A stretch of 64,000 bases of DNA, from NCBI RefSeq assembly GCF_018687575.1, contig NZ_CP061297.1:1246821-1310820 (forward strand), in the 5' to 3' direction. Below are positions 55,696 through 64,000 of the stretch, piece by piece; position 1 is the first letter of the stretch, and each line of letters opens with the position of its first letter. The position numbers were made by a program, and so were the translations under genes. Under the pieces are notes generated by a model. It did not search any database, was not told the origin of the DNA, and was given only the letters and a program-made list of their open reading frames with translations. This DNA is from Polynucleobacter asymbioticus. GTDB lineage: Bacteria > Pseudomonadota > Gammaproteobacteria > Burkholderiales > Burkholderiaceae.

Positions 55696-57105
55696 TTACG
55701 CAGGATCTTTGAGCATTAAAGGGATTACTTGATTCTTAAAGCTTCCGGCCAGTGCCTTTTTTAAGATCTTATAAATATCTAGGTCAAATTCAGCCTCTCC
55801 TGAGTCAGCCAATTCATAAAGCTCTTCCTCGTTGATCGCCGTACCTAGATAACGCCAGCGATCAACTACGAGCATATGGCCTGCCTCTTTGATTGCAACG
55901 GGCCCTGAATAAGGCCAAACCTGAACCTGAAATAATTCCAATGCAGTCTTCAACTGAAGATTATGTAACTCGATAGGAGATTGACTGATACAAGCACCCC
56001 CGCATTGCTTCACTTGATAACCAAAGCAAGCCTTACCCTCAATACGCTTCTCTAAACCCAGAAGCGCTTCACAGAGACGATATTTTTTGGCTATTGCCTT
56101 GAGATAGGAATTGGCCTCTCTTTTGCTATAGAACAAGCCAAACAAATTTTCTTGAACCCCGGGATCCAGCTCACGGTGGCCAACCAACTCTGGACTGAGC
56201 ACGCCATGCTCATCTAACCCCAACTTCCAAGCACAAAGATCTTTAGAGCGGCGTAATTTAATGTTCATGCTAGGCATGCGCTCTTTAATGAGCTGTGACT
56301 CTAAAATCAGTGCGCCCAACTCTCCGCTAGTTTCAATCCAATCGATATCCCTTACCTGCAAGGAGAGCTTCATCTCCTTACGCAAACTTAGCGCACCTTG
56401 AAAATGCCCCATCACTCTACTGCGCAAGGAGATACTCTTACCAATGTAGAGTGGGAGCCGATTCTCGCCATAAAAAATATAGCAGCCCGGCTTCTCTGGA
56501 ATGGAATCCACCAGAGCTTTATCAATATTGGGTGGCAAGCTCGCATTGCCAATGAGCTGATTCACTGCTTTCAGCAGGGCCTCGCGCCCCAGCTTTGCTT
56601 CGCATACTCGCCAAAACTGAAGCAGCAAATCCGCATCACCCAAGGCGCGATGCCGTGAGCTAATTTTGAGACCATGTGCGCTGATGATGGTGTCCAGATT
56701 ATGTCTAGCCTGCTCAGGAAATAGCAATCTAGAGAGTTTCACGGTGCAAAGTACCTTAGGCTTGAAGTCGATACCCACACGCTTAAAGGAGGCCTTCAAA
56801 AATCCATAATCAAATCGGGCGTTATGGGCCACAAAAATCTTACCCTCTAGCTCTCGAGCAATGTCTGTCGCCAAACCCTCAAAGGGAGGTTGCTTGCTCA
56901 CCATGTCTGGGCGGATGCCAGTCAAGACCTGTATGTTTTGCGGAATAAATGTTTGGGGATTAATGAGGCTTTCCCAAGACTCCACCTGATCATGAATCAG
57001 GGATTTGATACCTACCTCAGTAATGCGATCGCGCTCAAAATGAGAGCCCGTTGTCTCAATATCAACAAATGCCAACGGGGGATACTCGAGGTGATTCGCC
57101 GACAT
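55696..57105 (-). CDS. DEDDh exonuclease fused to GIY-YIG (UvrC-like) nuclease domain
   Basis: 469 residues. Residues about 10-165 form a DnaQ-type 3'-5' exonuclease (FVDIETTGSHFERDRITEVG, HNARFDYGFL, HRALGDADLLLQ). From about 200 a UvrC-like GIY-YIG domain follows (PEKPGCYIFYGENRLPLYIGKSISLRSRV), then a C-terminal region with Cys (KACFGYQVKQCGGACI), like the Cho/UvrC Cys cluster. Such fusions occur in several bacteria and may act in repair incision. The catalytic residues of the exonuclease (D-E, D, H-D) are intact. Confidence 0.87.
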   Translation of the reverse strand: MSANHLEYPPLAFVDIETTGSHFERDRITEVGIKSLIHDQVESWESLINPQTFIPQNIQVLTGIRPDMVSKQPPFEGLATDIARELEGKIFVAHNARFDYGFLKASFKRVGIDFKPKVLCTVKLSRLLFPEQARHNLDTIISAHGLKISSRHRALGDADLLLQFWRVCEAKLGREALLKAVNQLIGNASLPPNIDKALVDSIPEKPGCYIFYGENRLPLYIGKSISLRSRVMGHFQGALSLRKEMKLSLQVRDIDWIETSGELGALILESQLIKERMPSMNIKLRRSKDLCAWKLGLDEHGVLSPELVGHRELDPGVQENLFGLFYSKREANSYLKAIAKKYRLCEALLGLEKRIEGKACFGYQVKQCGGACISQSPIELHNLQLKTALELFQVQVWPYSGPVAIKEAGHMLVVDRWRYLGTAINEEELYELADSGEAEFDLDIYKILKKALAGSFKNQVIPLMLKDPA

Positions 57106-57118
57106 CAGGGCTCAAGAA

Positions 57119-57580
57119 TTACTTTTTAGCTTGATACTTCGCAATACTCGCTTTGAGATCGCTGTATTCTTCGCACCCAAATAGGCAGGCCTTATCCAAC
57201 CTAGCCAACATTGCTTCAGCCCCAGGTAAGTCCTTCTTCATCAACAGTAGTTCACCGTAATACTCCAAAGCCGATCTATGACTTGGATCAATCTTGAGTG
57301 CTGCCTGGTAGTACTTTTCGGATAACACCAAATCAGGTGGCTGCTTTTTACGAAGGCTATATCCCATGAGGTTATTCCAGTCCGCTGAATTGACCTCATT
57401 GGCTGACTGCAGTTGCTTTAATGCCTGCTCATAGTTATTGGATTTAATGCTGGCACGAGCATCCGTTAGCCAAGCAGGATCTGATCTAGTTGGAGCACTG
57501 TCAGCAGCAACAGAAACTACCCATGGCGCTATTGATATCACTAAAAATATAAATATCTTGCTAAGTAAATTCCGTTTCAT
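57119..57580 (-). CDS. Periplasmic TPR repeat protein
   Basis: 153 residues with a signal peptide (MKRNLLSKIFIFLVISIAPWVVSVAADS). Two to three TPR-like helical repeats follow (NNYEQALKQLQSANEVNSADWNNLMGYSLRK, YYQAALKIDPSHRSALEYYGELLLMK). No catalytic motif. TPRs mediate protein-protein binding; partner unknown. The stop lies 13 bp from the exonuclease gene start on the same strand. Confidence 0.72.
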   Translation of the reverse strand: MKRNLLSKIFIFLVISIAPWVVSVAADSAPTRSDPAWLTDARASIKSNNYEQALKQLQSANEVNSADWNNLMGYSLRKKQPPDLVLSEKYYQAALKIDPSHRSALEYYGELLLMKKDLPGAEAMLARLDKACLFGCEEYSDLKASIAKYQAKK

Positions 57581-57600
57581 TGCTTTCTTCTCCTGGAGCC

Positions 57601-58173
57601 TTATATTGAATCTGCTTTATGCAGGTAGTCACCAAAACTGAAAATAGAATTTGGCCCTAGCGGAACATCCTCCACCTTCTTAAAAGGCGTCTTAATTACC
57701 CTCTGAACCTCACCCTTAGATGGCTTATGCACTTTTAATTCTGGGTAAGAAAAAGTCTGACGCTCTGGCGCGGTTTTGGCATCACTAAATCGCGGCACAT
57801 AATCTTTAATGGCATCAGAAAGATTCATATTGGCCATACAGCTGAGCATATATGTCTCTAGGGATTGGTATAGCTCACTTGCAATATCGCAAGCCTCAAC
57901 CTTACGCTTTTTGATGTAATTCATGGCCAGCACAACATCCTTAATGGTGACCATCCGGGGATCTTGCAAGAGTGTGTAGCCGCCGTTTCGACCCTTTGTG
58001 CCCTTGACAATGCCGGCAGCACGCAATGCGCTGAGCAATAACTCAATTCGACTAATCGATAATTTTTGACGTTGCGCTAACTCTAGACCAGTAACTGGCT
58101 GAAGACTGCTCGAATGGGAGGCTATGTCCACCAGGGTATTGAGCGCGGCTTTTACTGCTGTATTGACATTCAT
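57601..58173 (-). CDS. Rrf2 family transcriptional regulator (non-IscR)
   Basis: 190 residues. Winged helix with LAQRQKLSISRIELLLSALRAAGIV and KGRNGGYTLL. Unlike IscR it has only Cys95 and Cys112, in place of the C92/C98/C104-type set, so it cannot bind a cluster in the IscR way; NsrR or CymR-like behaviour or Cys-independent regulation is possible. The C-terminal 60 residues are Lys/Pro-rich and unusual. Neighbours do not reveal a target. Confidence 0.78.
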   Translation of the reverse strand: MNVNTAVKAALNTLVDIASHSSSLQPVTGLELAQRQKLSISRIELLLSALRAAGIVKGTKGRNGGYTLLQDPRMVTIKDVVLAMNYIKKRKVEACDIASELYQSLETYMLSCMANMNLSDAIKDYVPRFSDAKTAPERQTFSYPELKVHKPSKGEVQRVIKTPFKKVEDVPLGPNSIFSFGDYLHKADSI

Positions 58174-58272
58174 GATGAATTTAGAAGAAATGTTAGATTT
58201 AAATCAGTATCAGCTTAAATTGTTATTTCTGCAGGAGAGCAAGATTTAACCCTTGCGTACCCATGGTTGCAA

Positions 58273-58701
58273 TCAACTTAAGTAAGGTCGTAGCTCAGCA
58301 ATGAGGCTCTTCAATTGCTCGCGCCTAAGAAACTGACCGAGCTCAACCCTCTGCCCTGTCTGCTCAATAAAAAAGACCTTTGCATGCTCTTCCGGATGGG
58401 AGAGCTTGGCCCAGTGAGTATTAAATTCAGTCACAGTCTCTTTATAGGCAATAAACTTTCTCACCAATAAGCGCGTACCGCTAATTTCAATTGATTCAAA
58501 ATCTAAGGCATGACGGCAGTAGATCAAAAATCCAACAGTGACTGCGGTTAACTCTATCGCAGTGAAAATGAGGATAATTTTTACCCCAGCCAACAAAAAC
58601 CCAGTGGCCACAGTTAATGAGAGGCAAACCAGGGCGATATAAAACTTCAGCAACTGACCTGGGGTCAGCGCACAATTGCGCCTCATCTTCCAGATTTTCA
58701 T
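58273..58701 (-). CDS. DUF2244 family membrane protein
   Basis: 142 residues with two adjacent transmembrane helices (about 20-60) and an alpha/beta C-terminal part; the start MRRNCALTPGQL at residue 6 is typical of DUF2244 proteins, so ATG 58686 may be the true start. Function unknown; in relatives it is often near cytochrome oxidase genes, which are not seen here. Confidence 0.7.
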   Translation of the reverse strand: MKIWKMRRNCALTPGQLLKFYIALVCLSLTVATGFLLAGVKIILIFTAIELTAVTVGFLIYCRHALDFESIEISGTRLLVRKFIAYKETVTEFNTHWAKLSHPEEHAKVFFIEQTGQRVELGQFLRREQLKSLIAELRPYLS

Positions 58702-58733
58702 GATGGAATAAGGATCTCTATAAAGCAGGCAGC

Positions 58734-58886
58734 CTAGTTATTGGCAGACTGAGCTTGCTTAGCCTTTTCTAGCTGATCAGCACTACGCTGCTGAAAATCA
58801 ACCATAGAGTGGTAGCCCATTTGGTAGCAAGGGCAATGTTTTCCCAGAATCCAGCGTGCGAGCTTAACCCGTAGTTTTTGCATCAT
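58734..58886 (-). CDS. Small Cys-Pro-Cys protein (50 aa)
   Basis: A 50-codon frame begins ATG ATG at 58886 with RBS AGGAG 8 bp upstream. It encodes a basic helix (QKLRVKLARWILGK), then HCPCYQMGYHSM and a charged Gln/Ala-rich tail ending QAQSANN. The CPC motif could bind metal or be redox active. No family recognised; the RBS and codon pattern support translation. It is 32 bp upstream of the DUF2244 gene on the same strand. Confidence 0.55.
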   Translation of the reverse strand: MMQKLRVKLARWILGKHCPCYQMGYHSMVDFQQRSADQLEKAKQAQSANN

Positions 58887-58997
58887 TTTTAATCTCCTGT
58901 GAACAGCATCATTTTGGCTGAAATCCGGAATTACTGCTGAAGAGGCTATGAATTCAAGGGCTCAGCAAACTCAACGCAAATCCTTTAAATTAAATGT

Positions 58998-59645
58998 ATG
59001 ACAAATAATCCCACCACAGCCAGCTGGATACCTCTTTTCCCCCTAGGAACCACCCTATTCCCAGGTGGCGTCATTGCCCTCAAAATTTTTGAAGCACGTT
59101 ATCTAGATATGATGAAACGTTGCTTACGTGAAGACTCGCCTTTCGGGGTTGTCAGCATTCTCGACAACCAGCCGATTGATTCAGATGCAAGTGCGCTCGC
59201 CAACTTTTCAAATATTGGCACCCTAGCGAAATTGGAAGAGTTTGATCCAATCCAGCCCGCTCTTTATATGACCAAGTCCTATGGGACTCAGCGCTTTCAT
59301 GTTTTAGACATGAAGCAAGAAGCCGATGGTCTATGGATGGGTCAAGTTGAATTGATTGATGCTGATCCTGAGATACCGCTACCAAAAGAACATGAAAAGG
59401 TAGCCGCAATTCTTCATGAAATTATTGCTGTCATCAAAAGCGAGGATTTACTTGGGGATGATGCCTTCAAAATCCCAGAAAATCTGGATGATTGCGGATG
59501 GGTCTCCAATCGATTGGCTGAACTTCTACCGCTTCCCCCAGCTCAGAAAAACCACTTACTTGCTCAAAGTAACCCCCGAATCCGACTCGATTTAATTTCA
59601 GAGATCATTGAAGATAACGATCTTCGCAACACCCTAATTCATTAA
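58998..59645 (+). CDS. LON substrate-binding domain protein
   Basis: 215 residues matching the N-terminal LON domain: WIPLFPLGTTLFPGGVIALKIFEARYLDMMKRCLREDSPFGVV at the start, with no ATPase or protease part. Stand-alone LON-domain proteins are common and of unknown role, perhaps protein binding. It precedes the MpaB-like gene by 5 bp, likely one transcript. Confidence 0.85.
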   Translation: MTNNPTTASWIPLFPLGTTLFPGGVIALKIFEARYLDMMKRCLREDSPFGVVSILDNQPIDSDASALANFSNIGTLAKLEEFDPIQPALYMTKSYGTQRFHVLDMKQEADGLWMGQVELIDADPEIPLPKEHEKVAAILHEIIAVIKSEDLLGDDAFKIPENLDDCGWVSNRLAELLPLPPAQKNHLLAQSNPRIRLDLISEIIEDNDLRNTLIH

Positions 59646-59650
59646 AAAAT

Positions 59651-60520
59651 ATGATTGATGAGCTAATTCGTCGATCAATTCGAGAAATGGTAGGCGGTGG
59701 TGGTCCACCAGTCGCATTTTTGGAGCCCGCTGGTGACAGAGGCTTGTTCGGGCCAGAATCTGTAGCCTGGAAAGTACATGCAGATTTTATTTCAATGATG
59801 ATCGGCGGCATCAGCTCATTGGTCATGCAAGCCTTGCATCCTAAGGCGCTTGCTGGCGTATGGGATCACTCCAGCTTCAGAGAGGATCTCAAAGGTCGAT
59901 TAGGAAGAACTGCATTTTTCATTGCCGCAACTACTTATGGCTCAAATGAAATGGCTAATCATGCTATTGATCGCGTCAATCAGATCCACCAGAAGGTCAC
60001 TGGCTTTGATGAATTTAACGAGCCTTATAGGGCCGATGACCCCCAGCTACTGGCATGGGTTCATTTAACAGAAACCCGAAGCTTTATGCGCTCTTATGAG
60101 TCATATCGAAGCGAGCCTCTCCATGCGCAAGCAAAAGATCAGTATTTCTTAGAAATGAAAATGCTAGGTGAAAGGTTGGGAGCAATTGATCTTCCAGATA
60201 GCTATTCCGGTACTGAGCATACGATCAGGCAGTACATCCCCCAACTTCACTATGGTGACAGGGCCAAAAGCATTATTGGGATGCTCGACAATTTTCCAAG
60301 CAATCTCAGCGCCAAGCCTTTTGTCAAAATGATCAGTCGCGCAGGGTTTCTGAACCTACCAGATTGGGTATATCCCATCATTCATCGACCCCAACCAAGC
60401 AGACTAGAGAGATTGGCCATGAGTTCTGCCATTCGACTCATGGCGATACCAGTTAGAGAGGCGCTAAAAGATGGCGTAGCTGCTCACTCCCTGCGTAGGG
60501 TAAATGGACTTACCAAATAA
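59651..60520 (+). CDS. MpaB-like oxygenase family protein (DUF2236)
   Basis: 289 residues. Family features: VMQALHPKALAGVWDHSSFREDLKGRLGRTAFFIAATTYGS, and AWVHLTETRSFMRSYESY near residue 140, containing the His used for heme binding in latex-clearing-protein (Lcp)/MpaB relatives. Few members have a known substrate; oxidative cleavage or hydroxylation is inferred for the superfamily. It follows the LON-domain gene by 5 bp. Confidence 0.8.
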   Translation: MIDELIRRSIREMVGGGGPPVAFLEPAGDRGLFGPESVAWKVHADFISMMIGGISSLVMQALHPKALAGVWDHSSFREDLKGRLGRTAFFIAATTYGSNEMANHAIDRVNQIHQKVTGFDEFNEPYRADDPQLLAWVHLTETRSFMRSYESYRSEPLHAQAKDQYFLEMKMLGERLGAIDLPDSYSGTEHTIRQYIPQLHYGDRAKSIIGMLDNFPSNLSAKPFVKMISRAGFLNLPDWVYPIIHRPQPSRLERLAMSSAIRLMAIPVREALKDGVAAHSLRRVNGLTK

Positions 60521-60544
60521 AAAAGGAAGCCAGTAAAACCTGTG

Positions 60545-60760
60545 TTAAAGGGGGTCCTGGGATTCGGGCTTAGCTTGATCAACTTCGGAATCTGGTTTTA
60601 TAGCCTGAGTTTTTGCTGACAATAAAGGGGGTGCGCTCATTTTCTCGCCATCCCACACTTGACCGCACCAACACTCACCCGCTTGATTGATGATGCAGAC
60701 GCCCGAGCCACAGCAACGCTTATCTGGTGCTTTCATAATTAACCCATTCATCCTGAACAA
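60545..60760 (-). CDS. Small Cys-rich protein
   Basis: 71 residues (or 63 from Met9). A Cys-rich N-terminal half (RCCGSGVCIINQAGECWCGQVW) contains five Cys including a CWC, suggesting metal binding; it resembles cysteine-rich CWC proteins loosely. The C-terminal half is polar and Pro/Lys/Ser-rich. Divergent from alkB-like gene. Function unknown. Confidence 0.45.
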   Translation of the reverse strand: MFRMNGLIMKAPDKRCCGSGVCIINQAGECWCGQVWDGEKMSAPPLLSAKTQAIKPDSEVDQAKPESQDPL

Positions 60761-60828
60761 TTCATAATGGAATCTATTCTAGAGTTTTTATTGAAATAGC
60801 GTACTCAACCCAGCCTGATTCACTAGCC

Positions 60829-61452
60829 ATGCAAAACCAGTTATTTGATCGACAAGACGTCACAGAGCCAGTGCTACTGTTGGCAAAAGATGGTCGAGTT
60901 GAATATCTCAACAGTTTTTACGACGCAGAAACTGCTGATGGCCTGTTTAACAATCTACTGGATTCGCTTACCTGGGAATCGGATGAACTTCTCATGTTCG
61001 GGAAATTGGTCCGAACCGCCAGAAAAGTTGCTTGGGTGGGTGACCCAGGGTGCCTGTACGCCTACTCTGGAGTTCAAAAAAAGCCGCAGCCTTGGAGCAA
61101 AGAGTTGACTCAAATGAGAAATAAGCTCGAGCAATTTACTGGGCATAGCTATAACTCTTGCTTACTGAATCTGTATCACACTGGCGATGAAGGCATGGGT
61201 TGGCATAGCGACAACGAGAAAGAATTGGATAGTGCAGTCCCTATCGTATCCATTAGCCTGGGTGCTCGACGCAAATTTGCATTTCGCCACAAGCAAGACA
61301 ATATCACTAACTCAGTATTCCTAGAGCATGGCAGCTTACTTATCATGCACCCTCCAATTCAAGAGCATTGGCAACACAGTCTTCTCAAGACAAAGACTGT
61401 TACAAGTTCACGAATCAATCTCACCTTTCGAAAAATACTTCCCCACATATGA
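60829..61452 (+). CDS. alkB: AlkB-like 2-oxoglutarate/Fe(II) dioxygenase
   Basis: 207 residues. The metal site is H-x-D in WHSDNEKEL with the distal His in EHWQHSLLK; the 2-oxoglutarate Arg is in SSRINLTFRKI (R-x-N-x-T-F-R motif). Substrate-lid residues YNSCLLNLYHTGDEGMGWHSD match AlkB homologues 2/3. It repairs 1-methyladenine and 3-methylcytosine by oxidative demethylation. Its stop overlaps the start of the FAD protein gene by 4 bp. Confidence 0.88.
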   Translation: MQNQLFDRQDVTEPVLLLAKDGRVEYLNSFYDAETADGLFNNLLDSLTWESDELLMFGKLVRTARKVAWVGDPGCLYAYSGVQKKPQPWSKELTQMRNKLEQFTGHSYNSCLLNLYHTGDEGMGWHSDNEKELDSAVPIVSISLGARRKFAFRHKQDNITNSVFLEHGSLLIMHPPIQEHWQHSLLKTKTVTSSRINLTFRKILPHI

Positions 61453-62444
61453 ATAGCAATACAGAAATGAAGAAGGTGGCAATTATTGGCGCGGGAATTG
61501 CAGGCCTCTCCTGTGCGCAGGAGCTTCAGTCACATGGTATGTCGGTGGATATCTTTGAAAAAAGTCGCGGCCCTAGTGGCCGGATGAGCACCCGTCGAAG
61601 CAATGATTGGTCAGCAGATCATGGCGCACAATACTTCACCGCCAGAGATCCCCGCTTTATGCAGGAAGTGCAAACTTGGGTTCAGGCCGGTACTGCAGTG
61701 ATCTGGAAACCCAAGCTTAAGGTATACGAGGCTGGCTTATGGCGCGAAAGCAAGTCTCAAGAAATCCGCTATGTTGGCACCCCCAACATGAACTCACCTG
61801 GCAAGCATCTTGCCAAATCATTATCAATTCAGTATGAGACCACCATCTCACAATTAGAGCGTCGAGATGATCAATGGCATCTTCGGTGCAATGAGAATGC
61901 AGAAATCAATGCGGCATATGATTTTGTTGTTTTAGCTATACCTGCCCCCCAGGCTCACGCTTTACTGAAGGATATTGATGCGAGGGCTTCTGACATTACC
62001 TCCTCAGCCCAGATGAAAGCCTGCTGGACCATGATGGCGAACCTTCCGAACCAAGCCAGAACCGATTTTGATGCCGCTTTTATCAATCAAGAAATCATTA
62101 GCTGGATTTGTCAAAATGAGTCCAAGCCAATGCGCCAAGGCAATATGTGGACTATTCATGGCAGTCCTAACTGGAGCCAAGAGAATGTTGAGCTCAGTAA
62201 AGAGGATGCCCAAGACCAGATGGTGAAATGCCTGACTGATCTCGGATTGAATTGTCAGGATGCTGAAATCAGTATGCACCGCTGGCGCTATGCAAGTGGC
62301 GGCTTAGAAAATCCAATCGGCTTTTTTACGCTGCCAGATATCGGCTTGGGACTTTGTGGGGACTGGCTGAATGGTGGCAGAATCGAAGGTGCTTGGTTAA
62401 GCGGTCTCGAATTGGCTTTGAAACTCAAAGAGTTATCGAGCTAA
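61449..62444 (+). CDS. NAD(P)/FAD-dependent oxidoreductase (renalase-like)
   Basis: The start ATG 61449 overlaps the AlkB stop; 331 residues. N-terminal Rossmann fingerprint KKVAIIGAGIAGLSCAQEL with acidic end VDIFEKS, then RMSTRR and ADHGAQYFTARD typical of amine-oxidase-like flavoproteins of the renalase type; the C-terminal GLCGDWLNGGRIEGAWLSG completes the FAD site. The substrate is unknown. Confidence 0.82.
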   Translation: MNSNTEMKKVAIIGAGIAGLSCAQELQSHGMSVDIFEKSRGPSGRMSTRRSNDWSADHGAQYFTARDPRFMQEVQTWVQAGTAVIWKPKLKVYEAGLWRESKSQEIRYVGTPNMNSPGKHLAKSLSIQYETTISQLERRDDQWHLRCNENAEINAAYDFVVLAIPAPQAHALLKDIDARASDITSSAQMKACWTMMANLPNQARTDFDAAFINQEIISWICQNESKPMRQGNMWTIHGSPNWSQENVELSKEDAQDQMVKCLTDLGLNCQDAEISMHRWRYASGGLENPIGFFTLPDIGLGLCGDWLNGGRIEGAWLSGLELALKLKELSS

Positions 62445-62445
62445 A

Positions 62446-62904
62446 TTATTTCCAACGCGCCATTGCGGCGTCATCAGTCACGCGAGCATCCACCCACTTA
62501 CTGCCTTCTGGGGTTTCTTCTTTCTTCCAAAATGGCGCCGCAGTTTTCAGGTAGTCCATGATGAACTCGCAAGCAGCGAATGCTTCTCCCCGGTGAGCAC
62601 TAGTAACCGCAACTAAGACAATTTGATCTTCCGGCAGAAGCGGGCCCACTCGATGGATCACTAGAGTCTTGTAAAGATCCCAACGGCCTCTAGCTTGTTG
62701 GATGATTTCTTCTAGGGATTTTTCTGTCATGCCGGGATAGTGTTCCAGCGTCATACCCTTAACTTGACTACCATCATTCATATCTCGGACGGTACCCACA
62801 AAAGTTACTATCGCACCAACACGAGGATCATCCTTGCGTAACGCCTTTACTTCAGCAGTGAGATCAAAGTCTTGCTCTTGAATGCGGATGAAATCGTTCT
62901 GCAT
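62446..62904 (-). CDS. moaE: Molybdopterin synthase catalytic subunit MoaE
   Basis: 152 residues. VGAIVTFVGTVRDMNDG, LEHYPGMTEKSLEEI, HRVGPLLPEDQIVLVAVTSAHRGEAFAACEFIMDYLKTAAPFWKKE hold the typical MoaE active-site Lys. With MoaD it adds the dithiolene sulfurs to precursor Z. The convergent FAD gene stop is 1 bp away. Confidence 0.94.
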   Translation of the reverse strand: MQNDFIRIQEQDFDLTAEVKALRKDDPRVGAIVTFVGTVRDMNDGSQVKGMTLEHYPGMTEKSLEEIIQQARGRWDLYKTLVIHRVGPLLPEDQIVLVAVTSAHRGEAFAACEFIMDYLKTAAPFWKKEETPEGSKWVDARVTDDAAMARWK

Positions 62905-62905
62905 C

Positions 62906-63163
62906 TTATCCGCCAGTAACTGGAGGGAAGAAAGCCACTTCAGCGCCTTCTACTAGCGCAGTAGAGTCGCTCACCATCACTTGATTCAAGGCGCAACGAA
63001 TTACCTTACCACTTGCCAATACTTCAGCCCAAGGATTGCCACGCTGAACAAGATGATCTCTTAAGTCAGCAATCGTTTTAACTTCTGCTGGCGCAGTAAT
63101 AGTCTCACCAGAAAGACCAAGGCCCTCTCTCAAGGAAGCAAAGAATCGTAATTCAAGTTTCAT
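62906..63163 (-). CDS. moaD: Molybdopterin synthase sulfur carrier subunit MoaD
   Basis: 85 residues, ubiquitin-like, ending in AFFPPVTGG with the C-terminal Gly-Gly that is thiocarboxylated. MoaB/MoeB and MoaA are not in the window. It lies 1 bp before moaE and 18 bp after moeA, all in one operon. Confidence 0.93.
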   Translation of the reverse strand: MKLELRFFASLREGLGLSGETITAPAEVKTIADLRDHLVQRGNPWAEVLASGKVIRCALNQVMVSDSTALVEGAEVAFFPPVTGG

Positions 63164-63181
63164 ATGCGAATCCTAATACGA

Positions 63182-64000
63182 TTAAGAGAGGAGTGCATTA
63201 AATGGAATGTACTTCACCATATCGCCGGCTTTAATTGCTTGTCCCGGAGGGCAATCGAGTAAGCCGTCGCCCCATGAGGCGCTTGTCAGTACGCCAGAGC
63301 TCTGGTTTGGAAATAGATCTAACCCACCCTGCGCATTGATCTTGACTCTCAGAAACTCGTTACGACGATCACCTTTAAGCCAATCAAAGTCGGCTCGCAT
63401 TGGGTAGGACTGTGGCATACCTGCATCCCGCCCTTGTAGCTTCAGAATAAACGGGCGGACAAATAGGAGAAATGTCACAAAACTAGACACTGGATTGCCA
63501 GGGAGTCCAATAAACCAAGTTTCCCCATCCTTACTCTCAGTTGATTTGCGCACAGCACCAAAAGCCAAAGGCTTGCCGGGCTTAATAGCAATCTGCCAAA
63601 GATCCAATCTACCCTCAGCAGTCACTGCAGGCTTAATGTGATCCTCTTCACCAACAGAGACACCACCAGAAGTAATAATCAGATCATGATCCTTACTAGC
63701 CTTGCGAAGCGTTTCTTTGGTTGACTCAAGACTATCGGGAACGATTCCAAAATCAGTGGCCTCACATCCCAAGGATTTAATACAAGCTAACAAAGTATCG
63801 CGATTGGAGTTGTAGATGCCGCCCGGTTTGAGTGGTTCGCCTGGTAGCGAAAGCTCATCACCAGTGAAAAATGCAGCAACTCTCACTTTACGTTTTACAT
63901 TCAGATGCGTTAAGCCAGCAGATGCCGCAACACCTAATTCTTGTGGCCTCAAATAAGTTCCCGCAGTTAGGGCTGTTTTGCCGGCAGTCAGGTCTTCACC
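63182..64000 (-). CDS. moeA: Molybdopterin molybdenumtransferase MoeA (5' end cut by window)
   Basis: 272 codons are present; the frame continues through the right edge (EDLTAGKTALTAGTYLRPQELG precedes residue Met-like TTG 63952, which is internal, not a start). Visible are VAAFFTGDELSLPGEPLKPGGIYNSN, DLIITSGGVSVGEEDH, and LGLPGNPVSSFVTF-like GLPGNPVSSFVTFLLFV of the MoeA domain III, and the C-terminal domain IV. It inserts molybdenum into molybdopterin. First gene of moeA-moaD-moaE as seen. Confidence 0.93.
   Translation of the reverse strand, partial: GEDLTAGKTALTAGTYLRPQELGVAASAGLTHLNVKRKVRVAAFFTGDELSLPGEPLKPGGIYNSNRDTLLACIKSLGCEATDFGIVPDSLESTKETLRKASKDHDLIITSGGVSVGEEDHIKPAVTAEGRLDLWQIAIKPGKPLAFGAVRKSTESKDGETWFIGLPGNPVSSFVTFLLFVRPFILKLQGRDAGMPQSYPMRADFDWLKGDRRNEFLRVKINAQGGLDLFPNQSSGVLTSASWGDGLLDCPPGQAIKAGDMVKYIPFNALLS

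Overview
The window looks like a chromosomal segment of a freshwater Burkholderiaceae bacterium of the Polynucleobacter type. This rests on gene content and order: lolC-lolD-tatD-comEC, rpfE-like-recJ-prfB-lysS, iscR-iscS-iscU-iscA-hscB-hscA-fdx, an intracellular PHB depolymerase, a solitary rnfB in front of nth, and Bug-type binding proteins. GC content is moderate and genes are tightly packed. The genus is inferred by eye, without a database search.

Positions 1-4935 are the right end of an integrated mobile element. It is more AT-rich than the rest and holds an HUH (rolling-circle Rep-like) endonuclease, a ribbon-helix-helix protein, several unknowns, a MarR regulator paired with a tautomerase behind duplicated operators, and a tyrosine integrase. 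It ends at a 45-bp copy of the 3' part of the initiator tRNA (fMet) gene, beginning in the anticodon loop, followed by the tRNA-type terminator. The intact tRNA gene and left end lie outside the window.

Positions 5-19.8 kb are housekeeping. They include a possible metal-related pair (5.4-6.4 kb), the minus-strand operon lolC-lolD-tatD-comEC, then plus-strand rpfE-like-recJ-prfB (with the programmed +1 frameshift)-lysS, small stress and membrane genes, and ferredoxin-NADP reductase. A 54-aa gene follows whose ribosome binding site lies inside a 10-bp hairpin.

Positions 19.8-31.8 kb are a catabolic region. SuyAB-like sulfolactate sulfo-lyase subunits sit with a YeiH/SuyZ-type exporter, a GntR/UTRA regulator and an Ldh/ComC-type dehydrogenase. 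Beyond a 30-bp palindrome come a Bug periplasmic binding protein, a TSUP (TauE-like) permease with no canonical start codon, and a tightly overlapping operon for a succinate dehydrogenase/fumarate reductase-like complex that includes a two-subunit class I fumarase/tartrate dehydratase, with a divergent LysR regulator. I infer uptake and cleavage of 3-sulfolactate or a related C3/C4 hydroxyacid to central metabolites, with sulfite/sulfate export.

Positions 32-64 kb are mostly core genes: secreted DUF3300 and Rap1a-like proteins, the complete ISC iron-sulfur operon behind two IscR-type sites, uvrB, an aminotransferase, phaZ, rnfB-nth-DUF1841, a run of small envelope proteins, a HIT protein, isocitrate lyase, an MFS permease, clpB with a sigma-32 promoter, two GIY-YIG proteins, an Rrf2 regulator, an AlkB-like protein, an FAD oxidoreductase, and moaE-moaD-moeA, the last cut by the right edge. 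No rRNA, intact tRNA, insertion sequence or CRISPR array was seen.
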